Shown here: positions 32,801 to 45,900 of the stretch, one piece after another
Layout of the letters: every line of letters starts with the position of its first letter
Numbering within the stretch: position 1 is the stretch's first letter
Translations under genes and position numbers: made by a program
Notes under the pieces: model-generated
Seen by the model: only the letters and a program-made list of their open reading frames with translations
Databases searched by the model: none
Told to the model about the DNA's origin: nothing
From: Anthonomus grandis grandis
Lineage: Eukaryota > Arthropoda > Insecta > Coleoptera > Curculionidae
Direction: 5' to 3'
NCBI RefSeq assembly: GCF_022605725.1
Contig: NC_065551.1
Coordinates: 11,470,001-11,534,000, forward strand
Length of the DNA: 64,000 nt

Positions 32801-35800
32801 CAGCTTTTATAGGACAACCGGTCTTTTAAATTAAAAGGAACATCTGTAAGAAAAGCTTCTAATTCTGTTCTTAGTTCAAAAAGCCTTGTCAAAGTTTTAC
32901 CCCGAGACAACCATCTCACTTCAGTATGGAGCAATAGTGTTTTATGATCGCTACCATAATCTTCACATAATATTGAGAACAATCGGGATTGTAGTGGACT
33001 TGACTTAAAATAAATTATTTTTACTGACTCATCAAGAACCAATTTTAGATTTGGTCGCATTTTCGATTTTGATTGTCTATGCAGGATGCAGTGGCTGGAA
33101 CTACAATTTGGCGCTTTCATTTTTATTCGTGATATTGCTCCTGCTGTTCTACCTGTTATTGCCTTGGCTCCATCAGTACAAATATCAATGCAATCATTCC
33201 AATCGAGTTGGTTTTCTTCAAAAAATACGTTAACCGTGTTAAAAATTTCTTCTCCGGTTGTGTTAGTAGGCAGCGATGAGCACATAAGCAAGTCTTCTTC
33301 GAGTGAATGTTTATATGGATATCGCATAATTACTAGCAAGATGGCCAGTCCAGTAACATAAGTCGACTCATCCATTTCCAAAACGAATTTGCTATTTTGA
33401 AGCTTTATGTCTACCAGACATGGTTGTTATGTCTACCATACATGGTTTAATTAGCTTTTCAGCGATAGTGTGCGCTTCTCCTGCTTGGGCAATGCGGTAA
33501 TTAACTAAATACGATGCCTCCGTGGTCTTTTCATTCACAGTCTGAGTCGCATACATAGTTTTTTGGCTTCTTAATAATTGTTCTTTTTTACGCAGCCAAA
33601 ATTCTTTACTTTTGTTTTTGAAGTCGAGATGTACAGTTTCTAAATGTCGGCGCATCTTAGCAGGTACCATCGAACTATTAGGAAGGAGTTTGCTACACAA
33701 CATACAAAGAGGTGAGCCGTTGGAATCAACAATTAAGCGCGGTGCGAGTAAATTTTGCGGTACGTTGCTTGATTAATAAATTCTCCGCGCCAAATAATCC
33801 TCTTTTATATTATACCAGCACCCATCGAATCATCTCGAATTCCTCAGAAACTTCGGAAAGCCAGACGTTTTTCTCCGTAGTACGCGTCGACGCACGAGCA
33901 CGAGAAACAGCGCGACGAACCGATGTCATTCGATTGCTTATAGTCCAGGGGCGAATGGTGGCGTACGAGTAACGCTGTAAAATTTCGATGTAATAGGTCG
34001 GGCATTTACTTAATAATACATATATTAAATTTCCGTATAGTATGTACCAGTAACACCTATAAGTAGGCGTTTCGTTTTGGTTGTTTATTTTTATCTTAGG
34101 TAACTTTATTCTTATAGGGCCCACTTTAATATATGCATTCATTTATTATGACTGCTGGCGGAGCCCTACCGGAGGTTTCGCGGAGCACACTGAGAGTAAC
34201 TACACTTTGAGTAACGCTGACTGCACGGACGCGCTTAATTGCGGTGTTTGATTAATTTTACGCAACCGTTTCTTAATTTCTCCCCAGACCATCTCAATAG
34301 GATTGAAAATACAATAGTATGGAGGCAATCGTAAAATGAAGTGGCCATCCGATTCGAAAAACTGTCAAAAAATATTCATTTTTGAACTTTTGCTCCTTTA
34401 TTATTGCTAATAATATTTTTTTGTGGCCTTTAAAGATACTTAAAGAGCATGTTTTTGCTCACCATAAATTTAACTATATCAGCCTTTTTACTACTAGTGT
34501 TGGGGACTTTGGTGTCTGGCTTTATGCGGGAATGGCATGAAGCATTATCCATTACTATGACAGAATTGAACTAGGTTCGGTAAAAGCTGTTCTTCCGTCC
34601 ATTTTCCGCAAAGGTTGGCTGTTATGTCTTCGTGGTAATCTCCTGAAGATTGTTTTATATTCTTTGCCGATAGTAATAAAGCATTTATATTCGTGCCTCA
34701 ATGATACAAGGCGAGCAGATTCCAAAACAACCATCCTTTTATCTAATTTTTTGTGTTTAAAACCACAATCTAGTAGAATTTGTCGTAAGGGGTGAAGTGA
34801 TTTACGTACATATGTATAGTCTGGATAGTTTTGTAACTTATCATGAATCAGTTCCATTGTTGGAACTTTATTTTCCTTATAAAAATCATAAATGATACGA
34901 TGAATATATTCTTTTGTGCTGATATCATTGCCTTAAGCTTTTCACCAACTCGTTTGCGTTTAACTGAGTGATCTATTACATTACCGGCCTTAACCACTCT
35001 AACAACAGTTGTACGACTAAGCTTGGTCAACTCGCAAATTCTCGTACAAATTTTATTTTCAGACGAATCGCACTCATTAACACTTTCACTTTTTAAACTA
35101 GAGTACATATTTAAGATAATCCTCTGAGCTTGAACGTGCAAGTCTTTATGCGCAAACTCAGGTTGTACTAGGTCTAGAAGAAAGAATTATTTTTAGAAAC
35201 AAAAGATTTGGTATCATTTAGTCCTATAATAAGAGAGAGAGAGTTGAGAATTAAATGATGTTCACTTGGCATTGTATAAATCTCTATTTTATGGTCGCAA
35301 ATTTGCACAGAAAAATGTTATTGAATGAACGTTTTCCTAACTCCCGCAAATACATATTTGTTTATTTGTATACTTTATAATTTTTTTTAAACGTAGTAGT
35401 ACCTAAATGACTCCAAAAAAATGCCGAGTTTAATGGCCGTTTCCAGGAAATTTTAAGAAGAATTTAGTTATTATACTTGGGTTACCGAACAGATGGAGTG
35501 GTCACGAGATCGTTCTGCGCCGGAGGTGTGGCCTAGAGCCTCGATAGGGTTCATGACTTGGGGTTTTATTTAATTTTATTAGTCGAGCGGCTTTAGATCG
35601 TTTTAATTGAATTTTCTGCTATTCGAATATTTAAATCTTCGCAATATTGAAAAGTTGAGATTGTGTTTCTTTATTTTGTTAATTTGTTTATTAACAAATA
35701 ATGGCTGACGCGCCACGTACACCCCCATTGTCACCCCCCAAGAAAAGAGTACGACAACATTTGACCATTGCTGAAAAGGAAGTGATTATGAACATATATA

Positions 35801-38800
35801 AAACATGTGATAACGAGCATCCAGCATACAACAAAGTGCAAAAAGTCCAGTTTACAGCAGAAGCAGCAGGTAATAAATATTTTTAATATACAGTGTGTCC
35901 CAGGATGAGCGAATTTAAACGTGAAAATGACAAAAAATGTTGTGGTTAAAATTTGACCTTTTGGCATCCAACTCTGCTTAATTAAAAAATTAAATTTAGC
36001 ATATTATTATTTTTTTTAAATCAAGCTTGCCTTGATACGAACATTTTTTAAATTTTATAAGTAGGTAAAGTGGAGGGTAAAGTAGTAATTCTAGGCAAGA
36101 TATAAAAAAAGTTTATAAGAAAAGATTGTTTAGAATGCAAAATTATGCCGGAATACCGCATTTCATAACCATAGACCTACTTTGATTTTTACGTTTTGTG
36201 TACCAATGAATCTTTTTATTCATATTTAATTATTAGGAATTAAAATTTGTAAAAATCAAAGTACGCCTATGGTTATGAAATTCGGTATTCGGGCATAATT
36301 TTGCATTCTTTTCGGTAAACCCCAATATATTAACATAACTTTGCATAACAAAATACTTAAAAGGGATTATTATATCATTACCTGGCACAACCTCAAAATC
36401 GATTTAGACCCATTTTACAGGTGACCGTATTATATTTAAAAAAAAGCTGCTTACAAAGCAAAGCTGTACGGTAAAATAATTTAAAATAAGTAGACATAAT
36501 TCTCCTCGTCTAAATCTGCTAAGGTTGCATCGATGGGCGGGCCTATATTTCGCTCACATCATTTACTCCATCTGTTCAGTAATCCGACTATAATTTTAAT
36601 GTCAATACCATTTAACCTTGAATTCTATTTTAAAAAACAGTACTGTATTTTTTTATATTAAGCAAATATTAACGATATATCTTTTAAGGTATATTATATT
36701 AAAAACTGTATTTCAGATTTAAAATATATTTAGATCGAAAATGACACGTGTTAATAAATTAATACTGTCTTAAAATTTGATAGGTAAAATGGTCATAAAC
36801 TAACGCATTATAAAATGCCTAAAAATATTTATCACAACTATTCGATTCATTAACACTAGTATCAAAAGGCCGCCAAAATGACATTTTTATTGTCCAAAAG
36901 TTCAGACGAAAGTAAACAAAACAAAACAACAGTATATAACAAACAGAATAACAACAAGAACTACAGTATAATATAAACGCGAAACCGATTTCAGGGTGAG
37001 TCAAATCTGCACTATGCTAGTTATAGGTAACATACACTGATAAAATTGAAAATTGTTATAATTGTTTCCATATACAGTCATATATATTATGACACGCATC
37101 TAAGTAATGGTTGATTCTTCGAAACATTATTTCTACGTAAAGGGGTGGTCCAATAGCGCCCCAACAAGAAATATAAATTTAAATATTTTTTATACAAATT
37201 TTTTAATGGCACATGTTAAGGCTCAAAAATGCGCAACTTTGCCCTAAGTTTAACCATTTTCGTATCTCTTATATTTACCGAGATCCCAATAGTAAGCTAG
37301 GAATTTGTAACACGCCGTTTAATATAGAATATCTAGTAAAAAATGATGTTTATAAATAATAGAACGCAGTACAAGTTAATATTTTACTTATATTCGTATA
37401 TTTGAAGAAAAATGTAAAATAACAATAATAAAACGTATAAAATAATTGCATTTCCTATTTTTGATTGCGCAACTCTGTCTAATATTTCCGGTCCGTTCAC
37501 AATTCGATCGCAGCAGCATCGAGAGAATCTCGTATCTTTGTCTGTTTCACGTTATCCGCGCCGAACTTGCCTATCTTCATCTGACAAATATTGATTGTTG
37601 AACAGGCTGGGGCGCAGTGGAAAGACTCGAATCGACCGTAAATATATTAAATATTATAAATATATAATATATATATATTTTGTTATCAAAAAATATTGGG
37701 CCGATAATTCGATTTTCAATGATTCCAGCACACACAATAGATTTTGCTTGATGTTGTGTATGCTGGTTGACCATCCACTTTCAATTTGTTCCGGCATAGT
37801 AATGAAAATTTTCCCGGTTTACCTAAAAAGAAAAGCTATGCGATAGATATTTGCAAAGACCACATGATACGGTTTTGGCTCAAACTTTAAAACGGCATCA
37901 GCATCGAGACTTTAGACAATCGTAATTCCAAGCTACTTGCCTTGCCAGAATGATAGGTGATTATTCATAATTCAGTAGAATTAGTTTTGTATCCTAGGTT
38001 ACCAATATTTGATTTCGTCTAGGACTACTTCTGCCATGTCCATGACCTCTGAATTGCTCCTCAATTTTACTTATAGTACTTTGGCCCAGTGAGGGCAAAT
38101 CAGAATGAGTTTGTGGAAATAGCGTGAGTGATTGAGTTCCCATCCGGTATCCAAACCCAATCATCATTAGGAGTTTTAAACTTTCTGTTAAGTACAGCAT
38201 TTTGGCGCAAATAAATACTGGATATTTACTTTACCAAAGCACATCTCTCATAATACCCACCCATTCTTTAATTCGATTTATCTCACAAAAACCTGCTCGT
38301 CTGTGTGTTTTTTAAATTAACAAAAATTTGAATTATTGTATTCAAAACTGATCATTTACGGTCGCATATACATAATTTTATAGCGATTAATCACCTAATA
38401 ACCTTCTCAAGATAAACAAAATAGGTATTTAACGTTGGGATATACTTTTTATAATTTTCATACATCTATATTTTTTTAATAAACGGATTAACTTGTTTCA
38501 AAAACAAAAATATAATGTCAACTTTCTTTTTTAAAAGATCTTACCCACAAGGTGCCACAGGTATAATCATATTTAAAAAATTTAGTAGTGTTAGGTTTTA
38601 CCCTTTCGGAGGGGTTTAAAATATTTTTTTTTCTAGATATTTAAAGGCAGCAAAAAATTTTAGTAGGCTTGTTTTTGCGTTTTTCTGAAATATTTTTTTT
38701 AAGAGAGCTGGCAAAATTATTCCGGTTAGAGTCTTCACCGTATATGCAGTAAGTTATAGACATTGTTTCTAATTAAATCCTTATAGTGCTCAAAAAACAT

Positions 38801-41800
38801 CAGAAATTGGTAGTTCTATGGTTGGAACCTTTCGTGTGACACTCAAATCACAATAACTTTACCACCAACCAAAAATCTTTATTTTACTCTCGACACGTCT
38901 TTCGCTAACAATGTTAGCATTTTCGGGAGAAGATTAAAACAAAACTAAAACTACTTACAAGTGGCCTTATATACTAAGGATGTAACTAATAGAATGAAAA
39001 ATGCAATGAAGTCTGGCTGAACAAATTCTAAACATTAAATAAATTATACAATTGACTATACAGGATTGGACGTTTATCCCAGCTAATAATGGTTTTTGAA
39101 TATTGCTAAACTTTCTAATATTGAAAAACTTTACGTTTCAACTCTTCCATATTTTACCTGAGTACATGTTCTTTAAATCTGAAACTAATTGGTCTTCTTG
39201 TTCGCCCTATGTACTTCTCATCACAATTGTTATAATTAAGTTATTTTTTGAGGTTTCCAGAAGATTTCGTGACATGGCCGAACTTTGCTAAACCATTCTT
39301 AGATCTAAGTCTTTAAAAACGCTATCAAAGCCTCTCGTTCAAGACAGCATCATACGGAATTACAACAAAGATTGCTTATTTTTATCTTTTTGAAGTGTGG
39401 TAGTTTTTAAGATTAACTTTAAACCTATGTCTTCTAATCAGCTTATCAATAATTATATGGTCATAACCACTGACCCAAGCAAATGTTTTTTCTTTATTAA
39501 ATCCATTACTTCGAGGAACTGAGACCAAACGACGACCCAAGTCATGCATGTTAGCCACTTTTGTTAAAAACAATGGTTAGAGTCACTAGTCATGTATCTA
39601 AAAGTGTTTGTTTATGTAAATATATTTTTTCTAGTACCGTGCGTAAAGTGCTTACTTTACACACTCCCCGCACTAGTGCGTAAAAGTAATTTGACGTTTT
39701 TTTGAGTGCGTAAAAAGTAATTTGATGTCTACTTGACATTTAATTTATAATTTGTCAATAAATGTTTTGAATTTTTTTTTAGCATAAAGTCGTTTAAGTG
39801 CATAAAGTATTTTATTTCATATTTTTTATTTTTTTTATGTTTTCTTCAGTAGTAGAAAAAATTACTTAAAAAAAACATTTTAAAAACAGTGCCTTAAATC
39901 ATAATCTTGCAAGAATAACTTTTTTTCCAAATTAAATGGTAAATCTATCAATTGACTTCTTTAATGACGTTTAAACTAGACCACCCTGTATAGGTCCTCT
40001 TTTAAAAGATTTTGATCATTTTATCTGTAGTTCCAAATTTTGATGTGGTCTTATTTTTAGGAGACTTTACTGTTAATTAAATTTTGTTAATTGATTTCAG
40101 TCATGTTCTCCTAAACTGTTTTAACTCATATAATCTTGTACAGATACTAAACGAACCAACTCGCATAACTCAAAATTCAAGTAAGCTTATAGATCCAATT
40201 ATATTTCGTCATCGTTCCCTTCGTACCCTCCTGTAATGAAGTTCGATTGTAATTATATGAAGTCCTCGTGAAGTAAATAAGATAACAACGTAGTCTCTCT
40301 ACTCATACCATACACCACGAAATTTAAAGAAAACAATCCCCCGCTTCCCTGGTCCCAAGGGCCCCCACGATGGTCCGGATGCACATCCAACTAATTCTCT
40401 GTTTTCGTGCCGTACATCGCGTATCGTTACGAGTGAGTTCAAATTTGTATTTTACCCTTTTTTCACAATTAGTTTCTTTTTTATGTGTAACTATAGTTAG
40501 GGTAGGTCATATTAAGGAATCAAAAAAAAACACGAAGAAAAAAAAGACACGTTATCCTAGTGTAGACCCTGATAGTGACGTCTATATATAATACAAGATC
40601 TTCAAATTAAAAAATACAAAAAAGGTACCTATAAAGAATTGCAATCGAGTATTGAAGGGTAATTGAGTTCTCGATTTCGCACATGGTCTATGTCAAGGTC
40701 GACACAGGACCACGGAATGTTGTTTTAACGAGGGATGATGACGATGTGACCTTCATACGGCCAATGTTGCCGATGTGTAACCGGCCTTGCCGTCAATGGC
40801 AAGTAAATTTATTTATTTGTTGATTCCTAATTATGATATTAATGACTTGCAAAATATAACATATTTTACATATAATGAATATTTTCCATTTTCTTAATTA
40901 GTAAAAAAAAATTTTTTTTAACGCCAAAAATACATACAGAACTAGCAAGTAGGTATATAGTTTTTGTTCTGAGTCCATCTTCTGTATCTTATTGAATAGG
41001 CCTTGAAATAAATTTAGAGGTTGCCTCAACCCTCAATGAGCAAGTGGCTCAAAGATACTCAAATTTCATGAGATTACAAACCCAGATTGGAGCTGTGCTC
41101 TCTGCTAATTGGTACAGAAATTATTAATAATTCCGATTTCAGAAGAAAAAAAGGGGGAAGGGAACAATTTTATGTGGAATTATTGAATAATGTTAGCAGC
41201 CTGCTTTTGGACTTTCATCATAATATACTCCGTAATACATATAGATATATTAATATTGGATCTCTGCAAAGAATTGAAAGAAACTCTAGCAAATGTGTCT
41301 GCAGATAAATGGTTGTTCTGGAACATCCAGAGTGACAGGAGATATTAAAAGATGTCTGGTTTGGTTTTTAATGCATGCTTAACCCACATATTATATTCGG
41401 CAAAATTTCTCAGTCGCTCCAGCAGAGCTCCTGCCAATTTGTCGGGTCCTTGGAACAAGACCATGGTTGTAAACAGGATGGGCAATGTTCCAGATGCATA
41501 CAATACGTTCCAATAGTTCATCTACATACTTTTTGGCCAATATAGAAAGGGACTCTCTCTCTAAAATCTTAATTCCTTATAAGGATTAAACATTGTAAAA
41601 CAAATAATTAGTTTATGTATGTCCAGCTTTTTGGGTATTTGTCTAGTTACTAGAAAAACACTTTTTCAAAATAGAGATTTTTGTTTATAATAATGGCAAA
41701 TCTCATGGGTTTTGATCATTAGAAGAAGGGGATCGTTGGATAAATAATTTATAATTGAGAAAAGCATTTTTTAGTTTAAAATGCTTTGCCAATATTCTCA

Positions 41801-42902
41801 CTAAAGTTGTATTTTCTTGTGAATTAATAACACCACAGCCATTGCATCTCTAAGTCTAATGAGATATATTTAGTATAACAGAATTATGCTTCCTTTGTTA
41901 TGAAGTTTGACAGTGACCTAATAATAAAAATGTGTATATTTCCTTTTTATAATAATTAAAACATTCACTCAGTCACAAGGTTTTTGGTAAAAGAAATTTA
42001 TTCAGCGGGGCCTTGAGTAAAAGAGGTGCCCTAGGAAACAACGGGTTACAACATTTACTATCAATTTGTATAATTTTGGTTTAAAGCTGTGGAATCAGTT
42101 TTGCTGTTCAGTGCACGAACACTGCTTTTCTGCATCATCTTCAACCAATTTAGAGTTTCCGACTTTCTGCACCAAGAATAAAATAGGTTATTAGATTATT
42201 ACGTTTCTTGTGGATGGGGCACCTTAATTGTGTCCCTTCACTGCGACCCCAAGTCTATTGTGGCTCACACCTATGTGTTTATACTTCCCCAATCAAGTCC
42301 GCCCTCTTTAAAAGTTTGATAATTTGACTGGGAGATCTTCAAAGAGATTAAGAAACATTTTCTTATTCCCAAGCAGGACCGTTCCGACCCGGAGGTGCAG
42401 GGGGTGCGGGGCACCCGGGCGGCAGGTCAAAAAAAACTAAATAAATATTTTTAAAATGTAATAATTTGTTTCAAAAAGTATTATACACATATTATTTTAA
42501 AATATTATACATATGTAAATATTATTAATTATTAATTAATGTATTAAAGTTACTTCATAACATTCTAAATATTATTAGTTATATTTCCGATTCAAATTTA
42601 ATAGGTATACCTAGATATACGCTTCAGGTCGCAACGAGTTGGAAAAAATATGTCGCGTCGAAGATTTTTCAGGAAAATACTTGTCTGTGGTCAAGGCATA
42701 TAAATGCGTGCAGTGCGTGCACTTGTTTAATTTTAAATTTTAAGCGTGTAGCCTGTAGTCGTGTAAATCGCAACGTTATTAAAAGCTTTTGTTTAATATT
42801 GTGGTAAAAATTAAAAAGGTAAGTATCTCTACACATACGTTAATTTGATTACATTTTTTTTGAGCTGTCATATAAAATTTAAATATCGTTTTAATATTTT
42901 TG

Positions 42903-42971
<69 letters not shown>

Positions 42972-45900
42972 CAGATGAACGAGTCCCGATACAGCGACGC
43001 CCTTGGGGTGGGCACGTTGAGCCTTATAAAGAGTCAGCAGCTGTTCTGGTGTATACAGTTTTTCCGTTTTGAAAAGCACTCCGAGTTTTTTGGAAGCCGC
43101 CCTGGCGACCTCGGCAACGTGGTTCATATAGGATGTTTGGAAAATGGGTAGCCAAACGGAAATGGTGGATGATTGAACCTACTGCCTATTTATAATGCAT
43201 AATATTTTTTTATTTTTCCTGAAATTTAAGGAGTTTTTTTTTTCCTTTTTTTAGATACCTATAACTCCTATTAGAAATCTCCCAATTTTTTTACTCTTGA
43301 GATTTTTTAAATTTTTGTTTTCAATTAATTTTATTTTAAAAAGTAATGTTGACTTATTTAGAGTCAAATAATATAAGAACTAAAAAAAAATAATTAATGT
43401 TGAACTTGAGGAAAAAATTATATGCGGTATGAATAGCCAGTAGTCGCACTCATCCACTAATTCCGTTTGGCTACTCACCTTTCAAATATTAGTTATTTGC
43501 TTAATAAAAAAGTAGCATTTAATCTTAATATTTATTTTTTTTTATTTGAAACGTTAAAAATATATCTCTTTATTCATTCAGGCAAAATATAGGATAACTT
43601 GGATTTATTTTAATTTTCGATTTGTTTTATTATAGATGTCTGATAATCGAAAAAAGCTTTCTGGAGCACAGTACAGAAACCGAAGGCGTGAAAAAGAAGA
43701 ATTAACTAAAAAGGCTTGCAGTTCACTCCAAGCGTTTTTAATCCCAACAAGATCACATGACAAACCATCAAGTTCCCAAGCCCGAGATGAAAATGTGACG
43801 GAGACTATATGTATAATGGTCAATAGCGGAGAAGAGAAGGAGAACTCATCGAATACCAAAACTATGTGGAAGGTGATTTATTAGCAGAACAAGGATCTGA
43901 AGTAAGCTTTGAAAATATTAATGTCTATAAGGATCCTGGCTATTGGCCAAATGTTTCATTGGATAAAATTAAATTAACTCATAGAGTTAGGGCCTACGCA
44001 ACTAACGGAGGCTGATATGACGTTTCCTTTAAATAAAGACAATAGGATTCTCATCTATTTATCATAAAAAAAATGTGTAATGGAGAAATAATTCCGAGGG
44101 TTTGGCTAGTATATTCTAAATCAAAAGATTGTGTATATTGTTTTCCTTGCAAAATATTTAAAACTTTTTCTGGTGGTAGTGGTTTGGTTGAGGGTTATAA
44201 CGATTGGAGACATTTAAGTCAACTTATAGAAAGACATGAAAATTCAAAGGGGCATATTTGTAATACAAAATCTTGGCTTGATTTAAAACAATCAATTACT
44301 TCTAAAACGACAACTGATTCACTAAACGAGAAATTAATAAACATGGAAAAAGATAGATGGGTTTCTGTTTTGAAAATTATAATTTATGTTGTCAAGTTTT
44401 TAGCCGGTCAAAATTTGAGTTTTAGAGGTGAAAATAACAAGATATACGAGCAACAAAACGGAAACTTTTTAAAATTAATCGAAACAATTGCGAATTTTAA
44501 TGAAACAATATGCGATCACATTAACAGGATTAAAAGAACTCCATCAAATATGCCTCATTATTTAGGTGTTCATATTCAAAATGAATTAATTTTCCCTCTG
44601 GGAGAGCAAATAAGACATGACATTATATCTATGTTAAATGCTAGTAAATATTTTTAAATTATTTTGGATACGACTCCTGACGTGAGTCGAGACCAACTAA
44701 CAATTGTAATAAGGTTTGTTTTATTAAATAATACATCGAAATTAGAGAGCATTTTTTGGGATTCATTTCAATATCAGATTCGACAGGACAAGGCTTAACT
44801 AATGTTTTATTGGATTTTTTGGAGACTCACAACATTTGTTTAGGCGATTTAAGGGGTCAGGGATATGGTAATAGAGCGAATATGAAGGATCGCAATAATG
44901 GTTTACAAAAAAAAATTATTGAATTCAACCCTAGAGCTTTTTACGTGCCTTGTGCAGCCCATAGCTTAAATTTAGTTGTTAATGACGCTGCAAATACATC
45001 TTTAGAAATTACAAGTTTTTTTGCTATTGTGCAGGAACTTTACGTTTTTTTCTCCGCATCAACTAAACGTTGGCAAGTTTTAAAAGATGAAATCCCAACG
45101 TTAACACTAAAACCTCTTTCTAGTACTAGATGGGAAAGCAGAATAGATGCTCTGAAAGTTCTTAGACATAATTTAGGAAAAATATATGACGCTTTATTTG
45201 CACTTCACTCTGATAATAACAGTGACTCCGATACCAAAACTATGGCTAATTCATTACTCTTAAAAATTAAGTCGTTTAAATTTATTTGTTCCATTATTAT
45301 ATGGTATGTTAACAAAAATTAATATTGCAAGTAAAGTGATGCAGGAATCCGATGTTGCCCTACCTAATATTATTTTAATCTTAAAACAGACTAAAACATA
45401 TATATCTAGTATTAGATCAGATGAAGGTTTCACTGATATTTTAGAGGAGGCCAAAAAAGTTGCCGAAGACATTGATTGCGAACCTTCGTTTCCTCCGATT
45501 AATATTATTAGACCCCGAACAAAAAAGCGTTTATTTGACTATGAGTGTGTAGACGAGGCCCCTAAAAATCCAGTTGATCAGTTTAACATTAATTTTTAGT
45601 TTGTTATATTAGATACTACATTATTAAAATTGGAAGAAAGATTCGAGCAAATGAGGTAACATGATACGTTGTTTAATTTTCTTAACAACCTACATAGCTT
45701 TCTCCAAACAGAAAAATCAAATAGGTTTGCAAAATGTGTACTTGAGAAAATTTTATATGATCCATCAAAAAATGAAAAAGATATTTTAGCTCAAGATTTA
45801 TCTGATGAAATTGATAATGCTGCACCCTATATTTCCCCTGAAATGAATGTCTTAAATGTTCTTACCTACCTATTTGTAAATAACCTCATCTATGTTTTTC

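Larger units (their letters stand above)
42819..43635 (+). other. Probable 5'-UTR intron of the hAT transposase gene
   Basis: The donor AAAAAG|GTAAGTATCT at 42819 and the acceptor TTTTATTATAG ending at 43635, directly before the transposase ATG, make a convincing intron in the leader. Confidence 0.6.

Noticed and set aside
42095..42370. Minus-strand open stretch near 42370-42290 ([13 protein letters not shown]) as an extra exon
   Set aside because: The only frame that stays open ends in a stop exactly at the candidate donor, and no upstream link was found.
42779..43151. Four overlapping frames with long Ile-Tyr repeats
   Set aside because: All are translations of the (AT)n microsatellite at 42905-42968; only the LINE scrap in one of them is real homology.
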